NCBI GenBank assembly: GCA_035539855.1
Contig: DATLHO010000108.1
Coordinates: 1-41,436, forward strand
Reading direction: 5' to 3'
DNA: 41,436 nt
Source of the DNA: DATLHO01 sp035539855
Lineage (GTDB): Bacteria; Bacteroidota; Ignavibacteria; OLB7
The translations under genes were made by a program, and so were the position numbers. Of the stretch, positions 33,871-41,436 are shown piece after piece; the first letter of the stretch is position 1, and each line of letters opens with the position of its first letter. The notes beneath the pieces were generated by a model. The model saw only the letters and a program-made list of their open reading frames with translations. It was not told the origin of the DNA and did not search any database.

Positions 33871-35916
33871 ATGGCGACCGCACTCTTGACGACTCCCTGC
33901 CTGCCCCCCATGACCGCTCGACGAGCCGCCGCGACCGGCGCGATCGCGCTCGTTCTCTGGCTCGCCGCGCTGCTGACCCCGGCACTCTTCGCCCAGGCGC
34001 AGGGACCGATCCTGCGCGTGGCCCCGAGCCCCCTCGACTTCGACACGACCCGGTGCGGCACGACGAAATGCCGGTCGGTGACCTTCTCGAACGCCGGCGA
34101 CACGACGCTCCGCGTCTACTCGATCGACGCGGCGACGGCGCCGTTCTCGAGCCAGTTCGCAACGCCGTTCGAGCTCGCGCCCGGAGCGTCGAGGACGTTC
34201 CCGGTGTGCTACACGGCTTCCTCCGGCGGCGCCGGTGACGTGCAGCGCATCGCCTATCGCGCCGACACGCGCGTCTCGCTGTCGATCGGCATGCTCTTCG
34301 ACGTCAGCGGCTCGATGTTCAGTCCGATCGGATCGGGAGACGCGACGACGCGCATCGCGGCGGCGCACAGCGCCGGCCGCTCGTTTATCGACAACATCCT
34401 GACGACCGCCGACATTCGCGACGAGGCGGCGGTCTTCCAGTTCGCGGCGACCGGCGATTTCGCGGTGCGCCAGAGCTGGACCAGCGACCGCGACCTGCTG
34501 CGCGCCGCCGTGCCGAACACTGCCCCCGGTGGCTACACGTGCCTGTACAGCGCGATCGCGCAGACCATCGGACACGTCGCGCCGCGAGCCAATCGCAAGG
34601 TGCTCATCGTCCTGACCGACGGCGCCGACGCGTGCAATCAGCCGGGCTCGACCGCACAGACCGCGATCGCCGCCGCCCAGGCCGCGGGCGTGCGCGTGTT
34701 CACCATCGGCATCGGCACCGCCCAGGCCGCCGTCCTCACCCAGATCGCGACCGCGACGCGCGGTCAGTACTTCACCGCGACCAGCATGTCCGACCTCGTC
34801 GGAGTCTACCGCACGATCGCCACGCTCCTGAGCCAGAACATCGACGGCAGCTTCGACCTGCGCGGACGCTCGGTGAGCCCCCGCATGGTCATCGAGCCGG
34901 CCGCGCTCGTCTTCGACTCGACCCGCGTCGGCGAGCGCCGGTGCCTGCCGCTCGTCATCCGCAACACCGGCGATGCACCGCTGACGGTCACCGGCATCGA
35001 CGGCCTCTCCGCCGACTTCGAGCTCGCCGCGCTCCCGGGCGCGCCGATCGCTCCGGGCGGATCGTTCGCGACCGAGGTCTGCTTCCGACCGGAGCGACTT
35101 CGCGTGCTCACCGCGGATGCGGCGCTGCGCCACGACGCGTGCGCGCAGGATCCCGTGCGCCTGTCGCTGGCCGGCGTCGGGTATGACAGCCTCACGCTCG
35201 CGATCCGCGGCAGCTTCACGGCGCGCCCCGGCAGCATCATCGAGATCCCCGTGGTCCTGCTGGAGCCGCTGCCGGCCGGCTACGACGTCCGCTCGCTGAC
35301 GCTGACCGTCGCCTACGACAAGACGGTGCTCCATCCCGCGGACGACTTCATCGTCCGCGCCGGAACGCTCTCAGGGACGATGGCGGACGCGACGCACACG
35401 AGCGCCTACGGCGCGATCGAGGCCTCGACGCGGATCGCGCTCGACGGCGGGGTGCTGAGCGGACCGGCCGGCTCGACGGTCGCGCGGCTCGCCTTCCAGG
35501 TGCTGCACGGCGCGGCGATCTCGAGCGAGGTCCGCATCACCGGCGCGATGCTCGCCGACGGCAACCCGCGCGCCGGTTGGATCGACTCGGCCCTCGTCGT
35601 CGCCGACAGTCTCTGCTACCAGGCCGACCGCCTCGTCGACGCCAGCGCGCGCTACGGCGGAATCTTCAAGAGCGTCCTCGCGCGACGCGACGGATCGGCC
35701 GGCCTCGCCCGGTACAGCATCGCGACGGCCGCGGCGACGCGCATGACACTGCACGACGCGCTCGGCCGCGAGCTCATGCGAATCGTCGACGAGTGGATCG
35801 AGCCCGGCGAGCACACCGCGGCGATCGACATGAGCGCGCTCGCCAACGGTGCCTACTACCTCCGCATCGAAAGCGGCGCCGCCAGCGACCTGCGCATGAT
35901 CACGGTGACGAAGTGA
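33871..35916 (+). CDS. Secreted VWA-domain protein with choice-of-anchor D modules and T9SS tail
   Basis: From ATG 33871 the protein has 681 residues. ATG 33910 is an alternative that starts right at the basic end of the signal peptide (AAATGAIALVLWLAALLTPA). A first choice-of-anchor D-like module (about 46-130: LRVAPSPLDFDTTRCGTTKC) is followed by a von Willebrand A domain (about 135-325). Its MIDAS motif is DVSGS (Asp144), with VLIVLTDGADAC and VRVFTIGIG. A second anchor-D module starts near MVIEPAALVFDSTRVGERRC. A cohesin-like segment and a C-terminal T9SS type A domain follow (MTLHDALGRELMRIVDEWIE, NGAYYLRIES). The likely role is adhesion or surface scaffolding. The next two genes on the strand are 47 and 23 bp away, which suggests an operon. 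Confidence 0.9.
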   Translation: MATALLTTPCLPPMTARRAAATGAIALVLWLAALLTPALFAQAQGPILRVAPSPLDFDTTRCGTTKCRSVTFSNAGDTTLRVYSIDAATAPFSSQFATPFELAPGASRTFPVCYTASSGGAGDVQRIAYRADTRVSLSIGMLFDVSGSMFSPIGSGDATTRIAAAHSAGRSFIDNILTTADIRDEAAVFQFAATGDFAVRQSWTSDRDLLRAAVPNTAPGGYTCLYSAIAQTIGHVAPRANRKVLIVLTDGADACNQPGSTAQTAIAAAQAAGVRVFTIGIGTAQAAVLTQIATATRGQYFTATSMSDLVGVYRTIATLLSQNIDGSFDLRGRSVSPRMVIEPAALVFDSTRVGERRCLPLVIRNTGDAPLTVTGIDGLSADFELAALPGAPIAPGGSFATEVCFRPERLRVLTADAALRHDACAQDPVRLSLAGVGYDSLTLAIRGSFTARPGSIIEIPVVLLEPLPAGYDVRSLTLTVAYDKTVLHPADDFIVRAGTLSGTMADATHTSAYGAIEASTRIALDGGVLSGPAGSTVARLAFQVLHGAAISSEVRITGAMLADGNPRAGWIDSALVVADSLCYQADRLVDASARYGGIFKSVLARRDGSAGLARYSIATAAATRMTLHDALGRELMRIVDEWIEPGEHTAAIDMSALANGAYYLRIESGAASDLRMITVTK

Positions 35917-35963
35917 CCGCACGACGAACAGGAACCAGCAACCGAACTCAATCGACCACGACC

Positions 35964-36752
35964 ATGAACCGCATCTCTCTGATCGTCCGCATCGTCGCCT
36001 GGGTGCTTCCGACCATCGCCGCGTCGTGCGGCGCGCTCCAGGCGCAGACCATCGACGGCGGCTTCGACCGCGTCCTGACGCCCGGCGGCACGCCCGCGCG
36101 CATCGGACCCTACGCCGGCGTCACCTACAGCCTGCACAGCGGCCGCTTCGTCACGACCGAGCGCAACGTCGTCTGCTGCGAGTTCAACGAGGGACGGGGC
36201 TTCGGTCCCGCCGCCGGCGTGACGATGAGCCTGCCGCTCTCCGAGGCCTTCTTCCTGCGCCCGGCCGTCGGCTTCGAGGCGCGCGGCGGGAGCTTCGAGA
36301 GCACGCCGGAGGTGCTGCCCATCTTCGGCCGCAACAACGATGTCGAGTCGATGACCTTCCAGAGCACCCTCGACGTCTCGCTCGCGACTGTCGCGGTCGA
36401 GGCGATGGCGGGCTACCGGCTCGGCGCGTCGGGACTCTACGTCACCGCCGGACCTGCCGCGAGCGTCGTGCTGTCGGAGCGCTACCGCAAGAGCGAGCGC
36501 ATCGTCGGTCCGACCGGCGTCACCTACCTCGATGGCTCCACCGAGAAGGTTCTCTTCGACGGCGACATGGACCTCGTCCGCAGCACGCTGCTCAGCGCCC
36601 GCGCCGGCATCGGCGCGACGCTGCCGATCGCCGAGGGCGTCTGGATCGCGCCCGAGGTGATCTACTCGCATCCGCTCGGCGCCGCCTCGACGACCGACGA
36701 GTGGTCGGTCGCCGGCGTGCATGCGTCCGTCGCCGTGCTCTTCGACCTGTGA
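35964..36752 (+). CDS. Outer-membrane beta-barrel protein
   Basis: This 262-residue product has a signal peptide (cleavage near GALQAQ). The mature part alternates short amphipathic strands and polar loops: YAGVTYSLHSGRF, GPAAGVTMSLPL, FFLRPAVGFEARGG, TVAVEAMAGYRLG, LYVTAGPAASVVL, STLLSARAGIGATLPI and VWIAPEVIYSHPLG. It ends HASVAVLFDL, with a terminal aromatic/Leu as in barrel proteins. Eight strands are plausible, as in OmpA-N/PorT-like barrels. A Cys-Cys pair (NVVCCEFNEG) sits in the first long loop. It lies between a T9SS cargo gene and a PorE-like gene, so an envelope role linked to T9SS is possible but unproven. Confidence 0.82.
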   Translation: MNRISLIVRIVAWVLPTIAASCGALQAQTIDGGFDRVLTPGGTPARIGPYAGVTYSLHSGRFVTTERNVVCCEFNEGRGFGPAAGVTMSLPLSEAFFLRPAVGFEARGGSFESTPEVLPIFGRNNDVESMTFQSTLDVSLATVAVEAMAGYRLGASGLYVTAGPAASVVLSERYRKSERIVGPTGVTYLDGSTEKVLFDGDMDLVRSTLLSARAGIGATLPIAEGVWIAPEVIYSHPLGAASTTDEWSVAGVHASVAVLFDL

Positions 36753-36775
36753 CCACGCTTCATCGACATCAACCA

Positions 36776-38608
36776 ATGCGCTCGATATCAACCACGATCA
36801 TGACACGCACACTGCTGACGCTTCTCGTGCTCTGCGCGCTGCCGGCGATCGCCGCGGCGCAGGGCCAGGTCTTCCCCGTCGCGCTCGAGCCGCTCGGCTC
36901 CGGCGTCAACTCGAGCGGCAACGACTACGCGCCGTTCGTGACGGCCTCGCACGACACGCTGTACTTCACATCGAGCCGCGGCGGCCGCTCCTCCGGTCGT
37001 GCCGACATCTTCGCGACGACGCGGCTCGCAACCGGATGGATCCCCGCAATGAACGCAGGCGCAGTGAACACCGAGAAGAACGACGGAGCCCTCTCGATCG
37101 CCGCCGACGGCCGCACGGTCGTCTTCGCCTCCGACGCCTACGACGGCGCCGGCGACGCCGACCTGTTCACCGGCGAGCTCGTCGCCGGCGCCATCGTCAA
37201 CGTCCGCTCGATGGGACCGCGCGTCAACACGTCGGCGTGGGAGTCGCAGCCGGCGATCTCCGGCGACGCGACGACGGTCTACTTCGCGTCGAACCGCGCG
37301 GGCGGCCGCGGCCAGAGCGATCTGTGGATGACCCGCCGCGACGACGCCGGCGAGTGGTCGATCCCGATCAACCTCGGTCCGGTCGTCAACACGCCGTCCG
37401 ACGAGCTCTCGCCGTTCGTCACGCGCGACGGCGGCACGCTGTTCTTCAGCTCCAACGGCCGCGCGGGCGCCGGCGGACAGGACGTGTTCATGAGCGCGGC
37501 GATGCGCGAGGGAGGCTTCAGCGAGCCCCTGTCACTCGGACCCACGGTCAACTCGGCGGCCGACGACCTGTTCTTCAGCGCGCCCGCGGCGAGCGAGCGC
37601 TTCTACCTGGCCTCGACGCGCGATGGCGGCGCGGGCGGCCTCGACATCTACGCCGGCTCACCCAATGTCTTTGGTGGAGGGATGTTCCGCATGCAGATCA
37701 CCGTCACCGACTCGACGAGCGCGCGGCGGCTCGCCTCCGAGATCGCGATCGTCGTCGAGGAGGCCGACGGAAGCTTCTCGACGATCGCTTCGACCTATGA
37801 CGACGACGGCCAGCACACGATCTACCTGCCCGCCGGCCGGCGCTATCAGGTGTCCGCGCGTGCGAAGGGATTCATGATGAGCTCGGCGCTCGTGGCCGCG
37901 CCGGCGCCGAACGTCGACGAGCGCGTCGACCTGCTCTGCGGCGGCGTCGTGCTCGTCTCGCACGACATGGGCGCCTACGACGTGCCCTTCTTCGTCACCG
38001 GCTACTACCGTCCGAACACGACCGCGAACCTCGACGACCTGCACCGGCGACTGGCCGACAACCTCGGCGGCGCGGACTACATCGAGCGCTTCGGCCGCGG
38101 CTCGTCGCGTCACAAGAAGTATGCGGGATATGCCCGTCGCGTCGAGGAGATCTTCGCGCGCGTGGCCGGACCCGAGACGCGGAGCCACTTCGCGACGCTC
38201 GCCGCCGACGGCACGAGCGACGTCATCGAGATCACCGTGACCGGCTACGCCGATCCGCAGGAGTTCAGCGGACGCTACCTCGAGACCGATCACTTCACCT
38301 TCGAGGATCTCGATGGCGCGTCCCACGCGCTGCGCTTCGGCATGCCGATCGGCAACCTCGAGCTCTCCGGACTGCGCGCATGGCATTCTGCGCGGCACCT
38401 CGACGAGCTGCTGCTCGGCGGCGGCGACACGGGCGCGAGCGCCTACGAGCTGCTGCGGCGCCAGGGTCGCATCCGCTATCGCTACGTCGCCGGGGGCGTG
38501 CTCGATGACGGCGACAAGTACGAGGTGCAGCGACGCATCAACGTGACGATCGTGCGCAAGGGAGGCGCGCCGGTCTTCGCGGGCTTCGCGCCGGCGCCGG
38601 CGGAATGA
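36776..38608 (+). CDS. PorE-like protein: PD40 propeller, carboxypeptidase-regulatory-like and OmpA-like domains
   Basis: From ATG 36776 (or 36800) the product has 610 (602) residues, with a signal peptide ending AIAAAQ. Residues of about 35-300 are a WD40-like/PD40 propeller with blades such as DTLYFTSSRGGRSSGRADIF, TVVFASDAYDGAGDADLF, TVYFASNRAGGRGQSDLW, TLFFSSNGRAGAGGQDVF and RFYLASTRDGGAGGLDIY. A carboxypeptidase-regulatory-like beta domain follows at about 303-375. The C-terminal 210 residues hold an OmpA-like peptidoglycan-binding pattern, with VITVTGYADP-like strand near 485 and NLELSGLRA. An insertion lies between these two elements. PorE of T9SS has TPR, propeller, regulatory and OmpA domains; here the TPR is missing. 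It is probably anchored to peptidoglycan in the periplasm. Confidence 0.86.
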   Translation: MRSISTTIMTRTLLTLLVLCALPAIAAAQGQVFPVALEPLGSGVNSSGNDYAPFVTASHDTLYFTSSRGGRSSGRADIFATTRLATGWIPAMNAGAVNTEKNDGALSIAADGRTVVFASDAYDGAGDADLFTGELVAGAIVNVRSMGPRVNTSAWESQPAISGDATTVYFASNRAGGRGQSDLWMTRRDDAGEWSIPINLGPVVNTPSDELSPFVTRDGGTLFFSSNGRAGAGGQDVFMSAAMREGGFSEPLSLGPTVNSAADDLFFSAPAASERFYLASTRDGGAGGLDIYAGSPNVFGGGMFRMQITVTDSTSARRLASEIAIVVEEADGSFSTIASTYDDDGQHTIYLPAGRRYQVSARAKGFMMSSALVAAPAPNVDERVDLLCGGVVLVSHDMGAYDVPFFVTGYYRPNTTANLDDLHRRLADNLGGADYIERFGRGSSRHKKYAGYARRVEEIFARVAGPETRSHFATLAADGTSDVIEITVTGYADPQEFSGRYLETDHFTFEDLDGASHALRFGMPIGNLELSGLRAWHSARHLDELLLGGGDTGASAYELLRRQGRIRYRYVAGGVLDDGDKYEVQRRINVTIVRKGGAPVFAGFAPAPAE

Positions 38609-38660
38609 TCGCAGGGGGGTCCTGACGGAGGCTCCGCGCGCGGCACCTGCGCGCGGGGCC

Positions 38661-38712
38661 GAACGCAGAGCGCCCGGCATGCCGTGGTTGACGTGCCGGG
38701 CGCGAAGCGTTC
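38661..38712. terminator. Hairpin between convergent genes
   Basis: A 10-bp GC-rich stem (38670-38679 with 38694-38703) is extended by a 3-nt internal loop and a further 6 bp (GAACGC with GCGTTC, 38661-38666 and 38707-38712). It lies between convergent stop codons at 38608 and 38730. There is no T-run. Confidence 0.6.
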
Positions 38713-38729
38713 GATGGTCACTGAGGTCG

Positions 38730-39770
38730 TTACTTGTCGGCTTCGATGACGAGCGAGCCGAGGGCGCGCTTGAAGATCCGATCGTACTCGTCGAAGAGGA
38801 TCGCGGGCGCCTCGAGATTCACCGTGACGATCTCGTCGTCGCCGCCGACGATTACCTCATACATGCGCACCGCGTGCGCCTCAGGCGACTGGCGCAGCTC
38901 GACGAGACGGACGATGCCGACATACGAGCCGACGCTGATCTTCTCGCTCGAGACGACCCTGTACGCGTGCAGCTTGCCGCCCTCCTCCTCCAGCGCCCCG
39001 CTCCAGAATCCCGCCAGCCACGCTCCATCCTTCTGGATGTTCTCGAAGCTCAGCGACATCCGGCGGATGCGATGGATCGTCGCGCCGACGAGGAACATGT
39101 CGGTCTCGGTGGAGACCTTCTGCTCGGAGACGAACATGTTGAGCGTCTTGTCGTCGTCGCTCGAGCGGCGGAACCACTCCTTCGGAAGCGAGAGCGAGAT
39201 GGCGTTGCGATCGTCGGTGAACGTCGCGCTCTCGCCGCTGGCCGGTGCGAACCCGATCGCCGCGAGCAGCCGCGCGATGTTCTCGCCGCGCTCGGAGGCG
39301 CCGCCGAGCGCGTAGGCGCGGCGCAGGTCGACGACGGACTCGGGGAGCCGGCCCATCTGCAGCATCACCTGGCCGCGCATGTAGTATGCGGGCATGCTCA
39401 GGCTGTCGAGCGTGATCGCCCGGGTGAAGTCCTCGAGCGCCGCGGGAAGATCCTTCTTGTTCGCGCGAATCGATCCGCGATTGAGGTAGGCGGCCGGGTA
39501 CTCCGGCGCCAGCGCGATCGAGGCCGTGAGGCCGTCGAGCGCCCTGTCCTGATCGCCGAGCGTCAGCCAGCAGACCGCGCGGTTGTACGTGGCCTCGACG
39601 TTGCGCGCGTCGAGCGCGAGCGCCTGGGTGTAGAGATCGGCCGCGACGGCGTAGTCCTTGCGCGCGAGCGCCTGGCTCGCCTCAACCATCAGCGGCGCCA
39701 GCTCCTGCGCGTGCGAGGAGATGGCGGCGAGCATGAGAATGGCGCCGAGCGCGCCGGTGCGAAGTATCAC
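38730..39770 (-). CDS. Exported TPR protein with C-terminal PsbP/DUF1795-like domain
   Basis: The best start is a GTG at 39770, which begins a signal peptide (VILRTGALGAILMLAAISSHAQ) and gives 346 residues. The open frame extends upstream to 39941 without a signal. About 30-165 is a run of four TPR units, for example ALARKDYAVAADLYTQALAL, NVEATYNRAVCWLTLGDQDR, YPAAYLNRGSIRANKKDLPA and AYYMRGQVMLQMGRLPESVV. The remaining 170 residues (from NAISLSLPKEWFRR) look like the beta-rich fold of PsbP or DUF1795 proteins; this is a fold-level guess. It is convergent with the PorE-like gene, whose product lacks the TPR part found in PorE. The function is otherwise unknown. Confidence 0.8.
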   Translation of the reverse strand: MILRTGALGAILMLAAISSHAQELAPLMVEASQALARKDYAVAADLYTQALALDARNVEATYNRAVCWLTLGDQDRALDGLTASIALAPEYPAAYLNRGSIRANKKDLPAALEDFTRAITLDSLSMPAYYMRGQVMLQMGRLPESVVDLRRAYALGGASERGENIARLLAAIGFAPASGESATFTDDRNAISLSLPKEWFRRSSDDDKTLNMFVSEQKVSTETDMFLVGATIHRIRRMSLSFENIQKDGAWLAGFWSGALEEEGGKLHAYRVVSSEKISVGSYVGIVRLVELRQSPEAHAVRMYEVIVGGDDEIVTVNLEAPAILFDEYDRIFKRALGSLVIEADK

Positions 39771-39990
39771 GATGAGCGGGGATTTTCTGGGAGATGCAAA
39801 CCGACAAGATAACCCGTGGCGTGCCCGGGCCGTGGGGAAGAATCGGTGCACCGTCCGGGACCGGATCCTCCGTGACGGCGCATCTCCGAGGCCTGGGAGC
39901 TCCGGGACCCTGCACTGCAAAGCGTCAGAGCACTTGGCCACGCACGTGATTCTTCGTTGATTCCCCCCACACTCTCAGAGCCGAGCTACC

Positions 39991-40617
39991 ATGCAGTTGA
40001 TCGTCGACGACCATCCTCTCCTTCTCGTCTCCGCGTTCACGTCGGTCTTCGAGCATCCGCTCGGCGAACTGGAATCTCCGCCGTGGCTGCGCGAGCTTCA
40101 GGCGATCGGCGCCGCGGCGCCGGTCGAGCGCACCGAGGAAACGCGCGCGGCGGTGCGCGACCTTCTGCGCTGGGGAGGCTACAAGCCGACCGGCCGCGGA
40201 AAGCCCGCGTCGGAGTATCTCGTGCGCGCGGCGACCGAGGGCACGCTCGGCTCGATCAACGCGGCGGTCGACGCGTGCAACGTCGTCTCGCTGCACAGCG
40301 CGCTGCCGATCAGCCTGATCGACCTCGACCGCGCCGTCGCGCCGCTGCGCGTCGCGATCGAGGCCGAGGATGCGTCGTACGTCTTCAATGCCTCCGGGCA
40401 GACGATCGATCTCGGTGGGCTGCTCTGCGTCCACGACGCCGAGGGTCCGTGCGCCAACGCGGTCAAGGACTCGCAGCGCACGAAGACGAGCGCCGCGACG
40501 ACCTCGACGCTCAGCGTGATCTGGGGCGTGCGCTCGGCGCCGGAGCTGCTCGCCGGTGCGACCGCGTGGTATCGCGAGCTGGTGGAGCGAATGGGGGCGA
40601 CGACCAGCGTGGTCTGA
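39991..40617 (+). CDS. B3/B4 (tRNA-binding) domain protein
   Basis: This 208-residue protein consists of a B3/4 domain like that of the phenylalanyl-tRNA synthetase beta subunit. Key segments are LLRWGGYKPTGRGKPASEYL, EGTLGSINAAVDACNVVSLH and LPISLIDLDR, then a C-terminal part with CVHDAEGPCANAVKDSQRTK. Stand-alone B3/4 proteins are thought to bind or edit misacylated tRNA or amino acids, but their activity is not firmly established. It is cytoplasmic (no signal). The start is 50 bases after the previous intergenic region and no operon partner is evident. Confidence 0.9.
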   Translation: MQLIVDDHPLLLVSAFTSVFEHPLGELESPPWLRELQAIGAAAPVERTEETRAAVRDLLRWGGYKPTGRGKPASEYLVRAATEGTLGSINAAVDACNVVSLHSALPISLIDLDRAVAPLRVAIEAEDASYVFNASGQTIDLGGLLCVHDAEGPCANAVKDSQRTKTSAATTSTLSVIWGVRSAPELLAGATAWYRELVERMGATTSVV

Positions 40618-40652
40618 CAGTGCTTGTCGTCAGAGCATGGTGATGAATGTCC

Positions 40653-40721
40653 TCAGCGCACAACGGTGAAGGGCGTCAGCGCACAACGGTGAGGGCCTTC
40701 AGCGCACAACGGTGAAGGGCG
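40653..40721. repeat. Three tandem 23-bp repeats, copies of a T9SS gene tail
   Basis: Units 40653-40675, 40676-40698 and 40699-40721 are nearly identical (TCAGCGCACAACGGTGAAGG core). On the minus strand each reads as the codons for PFTVVR followed by TGA. This closely resembles the genuine end of the adjacent gene (APLVIVR, TGA at 40722-40724). Confidence 0.9.
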
Positions 40722-41436
40722 TCACCGTACGATGACGAGCGGCGCCGTCACAACGACTCCATCGGTATCCATTGCCCGCACGACGTAAACACCGGCCGGC
40801 GCGCCGTCAAGCTCGATGCGTATGTCGTCGCGATCTGACGTGACGACCTCACCTCCCCACTGCCTTCCCAGACCATCGACAACATCAATACTCAGCGTGC
40901 CGCTTCCGAGCCCGGCGATCCCGACGCTGACCCGGTCGCTCGCCGGCATGGGCGCGACGGTCAGCCGCGTCCGCCGGGCAGGCTCCGCATCGGCGCCGGC
41001 GCGGCTCGTGCTGCTGCGATCGGAGAAGCCGGCAGGGTACGCGTAGGAGATCGCCTCGCCGAACCCGTAGGCATAGACTGCGAAGGGCGTCGCGCCGCTG
41101 ATCACATGCGAGCCCGCTGCGAGCGGCATGTGCGCGACGTAGAGCTCGGTCTCGCCCACGCGCACGAACCTCGGAGCGACCGCGCCGCCGTCGAGCTCGA
41201 GTCCGGGCACCGCGGCCGTCGAAACGATCGTCGCGTAGTGCTCGAAGAAGTAGTCGTGATCGAAGCTCTCGAAGTGCGCGACGGTGTCCAGTGCCCGCGT
41301 CGGGACGACGAGCATCATCGAGGGGTCGGCGAGCAGCGCGATGCGGTCGGCGTCGTAGCCACCGGAGCGCTCGAAGACCGCGGCCTCGAACGGGACGTCC
41401 GCCCGCAGGTGCATCGGGCGATCGAGCGGCAGCTCG
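40722..41436 (-). CDS. IgGFc-binding-like protein with T9SS sorting domain (5' part beyond window)
   Basis: The frame is open to the right edge (at least 237 residues), so the N-terminus lies outside. The visible part begins in a beta-rich region with VHLRAD-like PMHLRADVPFEAAVFE. It contains ELYVAHMPLAAGSHVISGAT and PFAVYAYGFGEAISYAYPAG, a pattern typical of IgGFc-binding-type domains in T9SS proteins. A Ser/Thr/Ala-rich linker follows. The last 80 residues (VAPMPASDRVSVGIAGLG, IDVVDGLGRQWGGEVV, APAGVYVVRAMDTDG, APLVIVR) form a T9SS type A sorting domain. It is probably a large surface protein. Three tandem copies of its terminal codons lie directly after its stop codon. Confidence 0.88.
   Translation of the reverse strand, partial: ELPLDRPMHLRADVPFEAAVFERSGGYDADRIALLADPSMMLVVPTRALDTVAHFESFDHDYFFEHYATIVSTAAVPGLELDGGAVAPRFVRVGETELYVAHMPLAAGSHVISGATPFAVYAYGFGEAISYAYPAGFSDRSSTSRAGADAEPARRTRLTVAPMPASDRVSVGIAGLGSGTLSIDVVDGLGRQWGGEVVTSDRDDIRIELDGAPAGVYVVRAMDTDGVVVTAPLVIVR

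Overview
The window looks like a chromosomal segment of an uncultured, high-GC member of the Bacteroidota/FCB group. The best guess is a Chlorobi-clade lineage such as Candidatus Kapabacteria (inference; no rRNA or other marker gene is present). The evidence is the number of secreted proteins that end in a type IX secretion (T9SS) type A sorting domain, together with choice-of-anchor-D, CHRD, VCBS, BNR and IgGFc-binding-like domains. GC is roughly two-thirds throughout, except for a lower-GC patch near 32.87-33.33 kb. No rRNA, tRNA, CRISPR array, transposase or phage gene was recognised.

Layout. 1-3.6 kb (minus): a left-truncated secreted BNR/Asp-box propeller and an S8 subtilase. 3.7-5.0 kb: ThpR RNA 2',3'-cyclic phosphodiesterase facing an ECF sigma factor across a long AT-rich hairpin. 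5.2-8.0 kb (plus): FKBP lipoprotein, DUF4230 protein, DUF3891 protein and thiamine diphosphokinase. 8.3-15.9 kb: surface proteins, namely a metzincin-like protease with T9SS tail, a triple-CHRD protein divergent from a lipoprotein, and a VCBS-repeat protein. 15.85-16.5 kb: a complex palindromic intergenic repeat. 16.5-19.7 kb: double-PDZ protein, YihY/BrkB membrane protein and a class A beta-lactamase-like lipoprotein. 19.8-22.7 kb: paaABCD of the phenylacetyl-CoA epoxidase, with a palindromic element between paaC and paaD. 22.7-28.4 kb: glutaminyl cyclase lipoprotein, SRPBCC membrane protein, a CusF-like metal-binding protein with a Cys/His repeat tail, a GH44 glycosidase with T9SS tail and a DUF4424 protein. 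28.7-32.3 kb: a giant ATPase-BTAD regulator and a 74-residue orphan protein. 32.5-33.9 kb: a second composite repeat and a low-GC gene. 33.9-41.4 kb: a VWA/T9SS protein, an outer-membrane barrel and a PorE-like propeller/OmpA protein in tandem, then a TPR protein, a B3/4-domain protein and a right-truncated IgGFc-like/T9SS protein.

How the genes work together. Only a few sets are clearly functional units: paaABCD, the overlapping DUF3891-thiN pair, and the 33.9-38.6 kb trio, which reads like a T9SS cargo followed by envelope components. The rest is a mixture of housekeeping and envelope genes. The most unusual feature is a family of palindromic intergenic elements sharing GTCATCC / GGGGATC(T/C)TTCTT half-sites. 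They occur at four loci and, at two of them, are organised around GC-rich hairpins. The hairpin arms change sequence while staying complementary.
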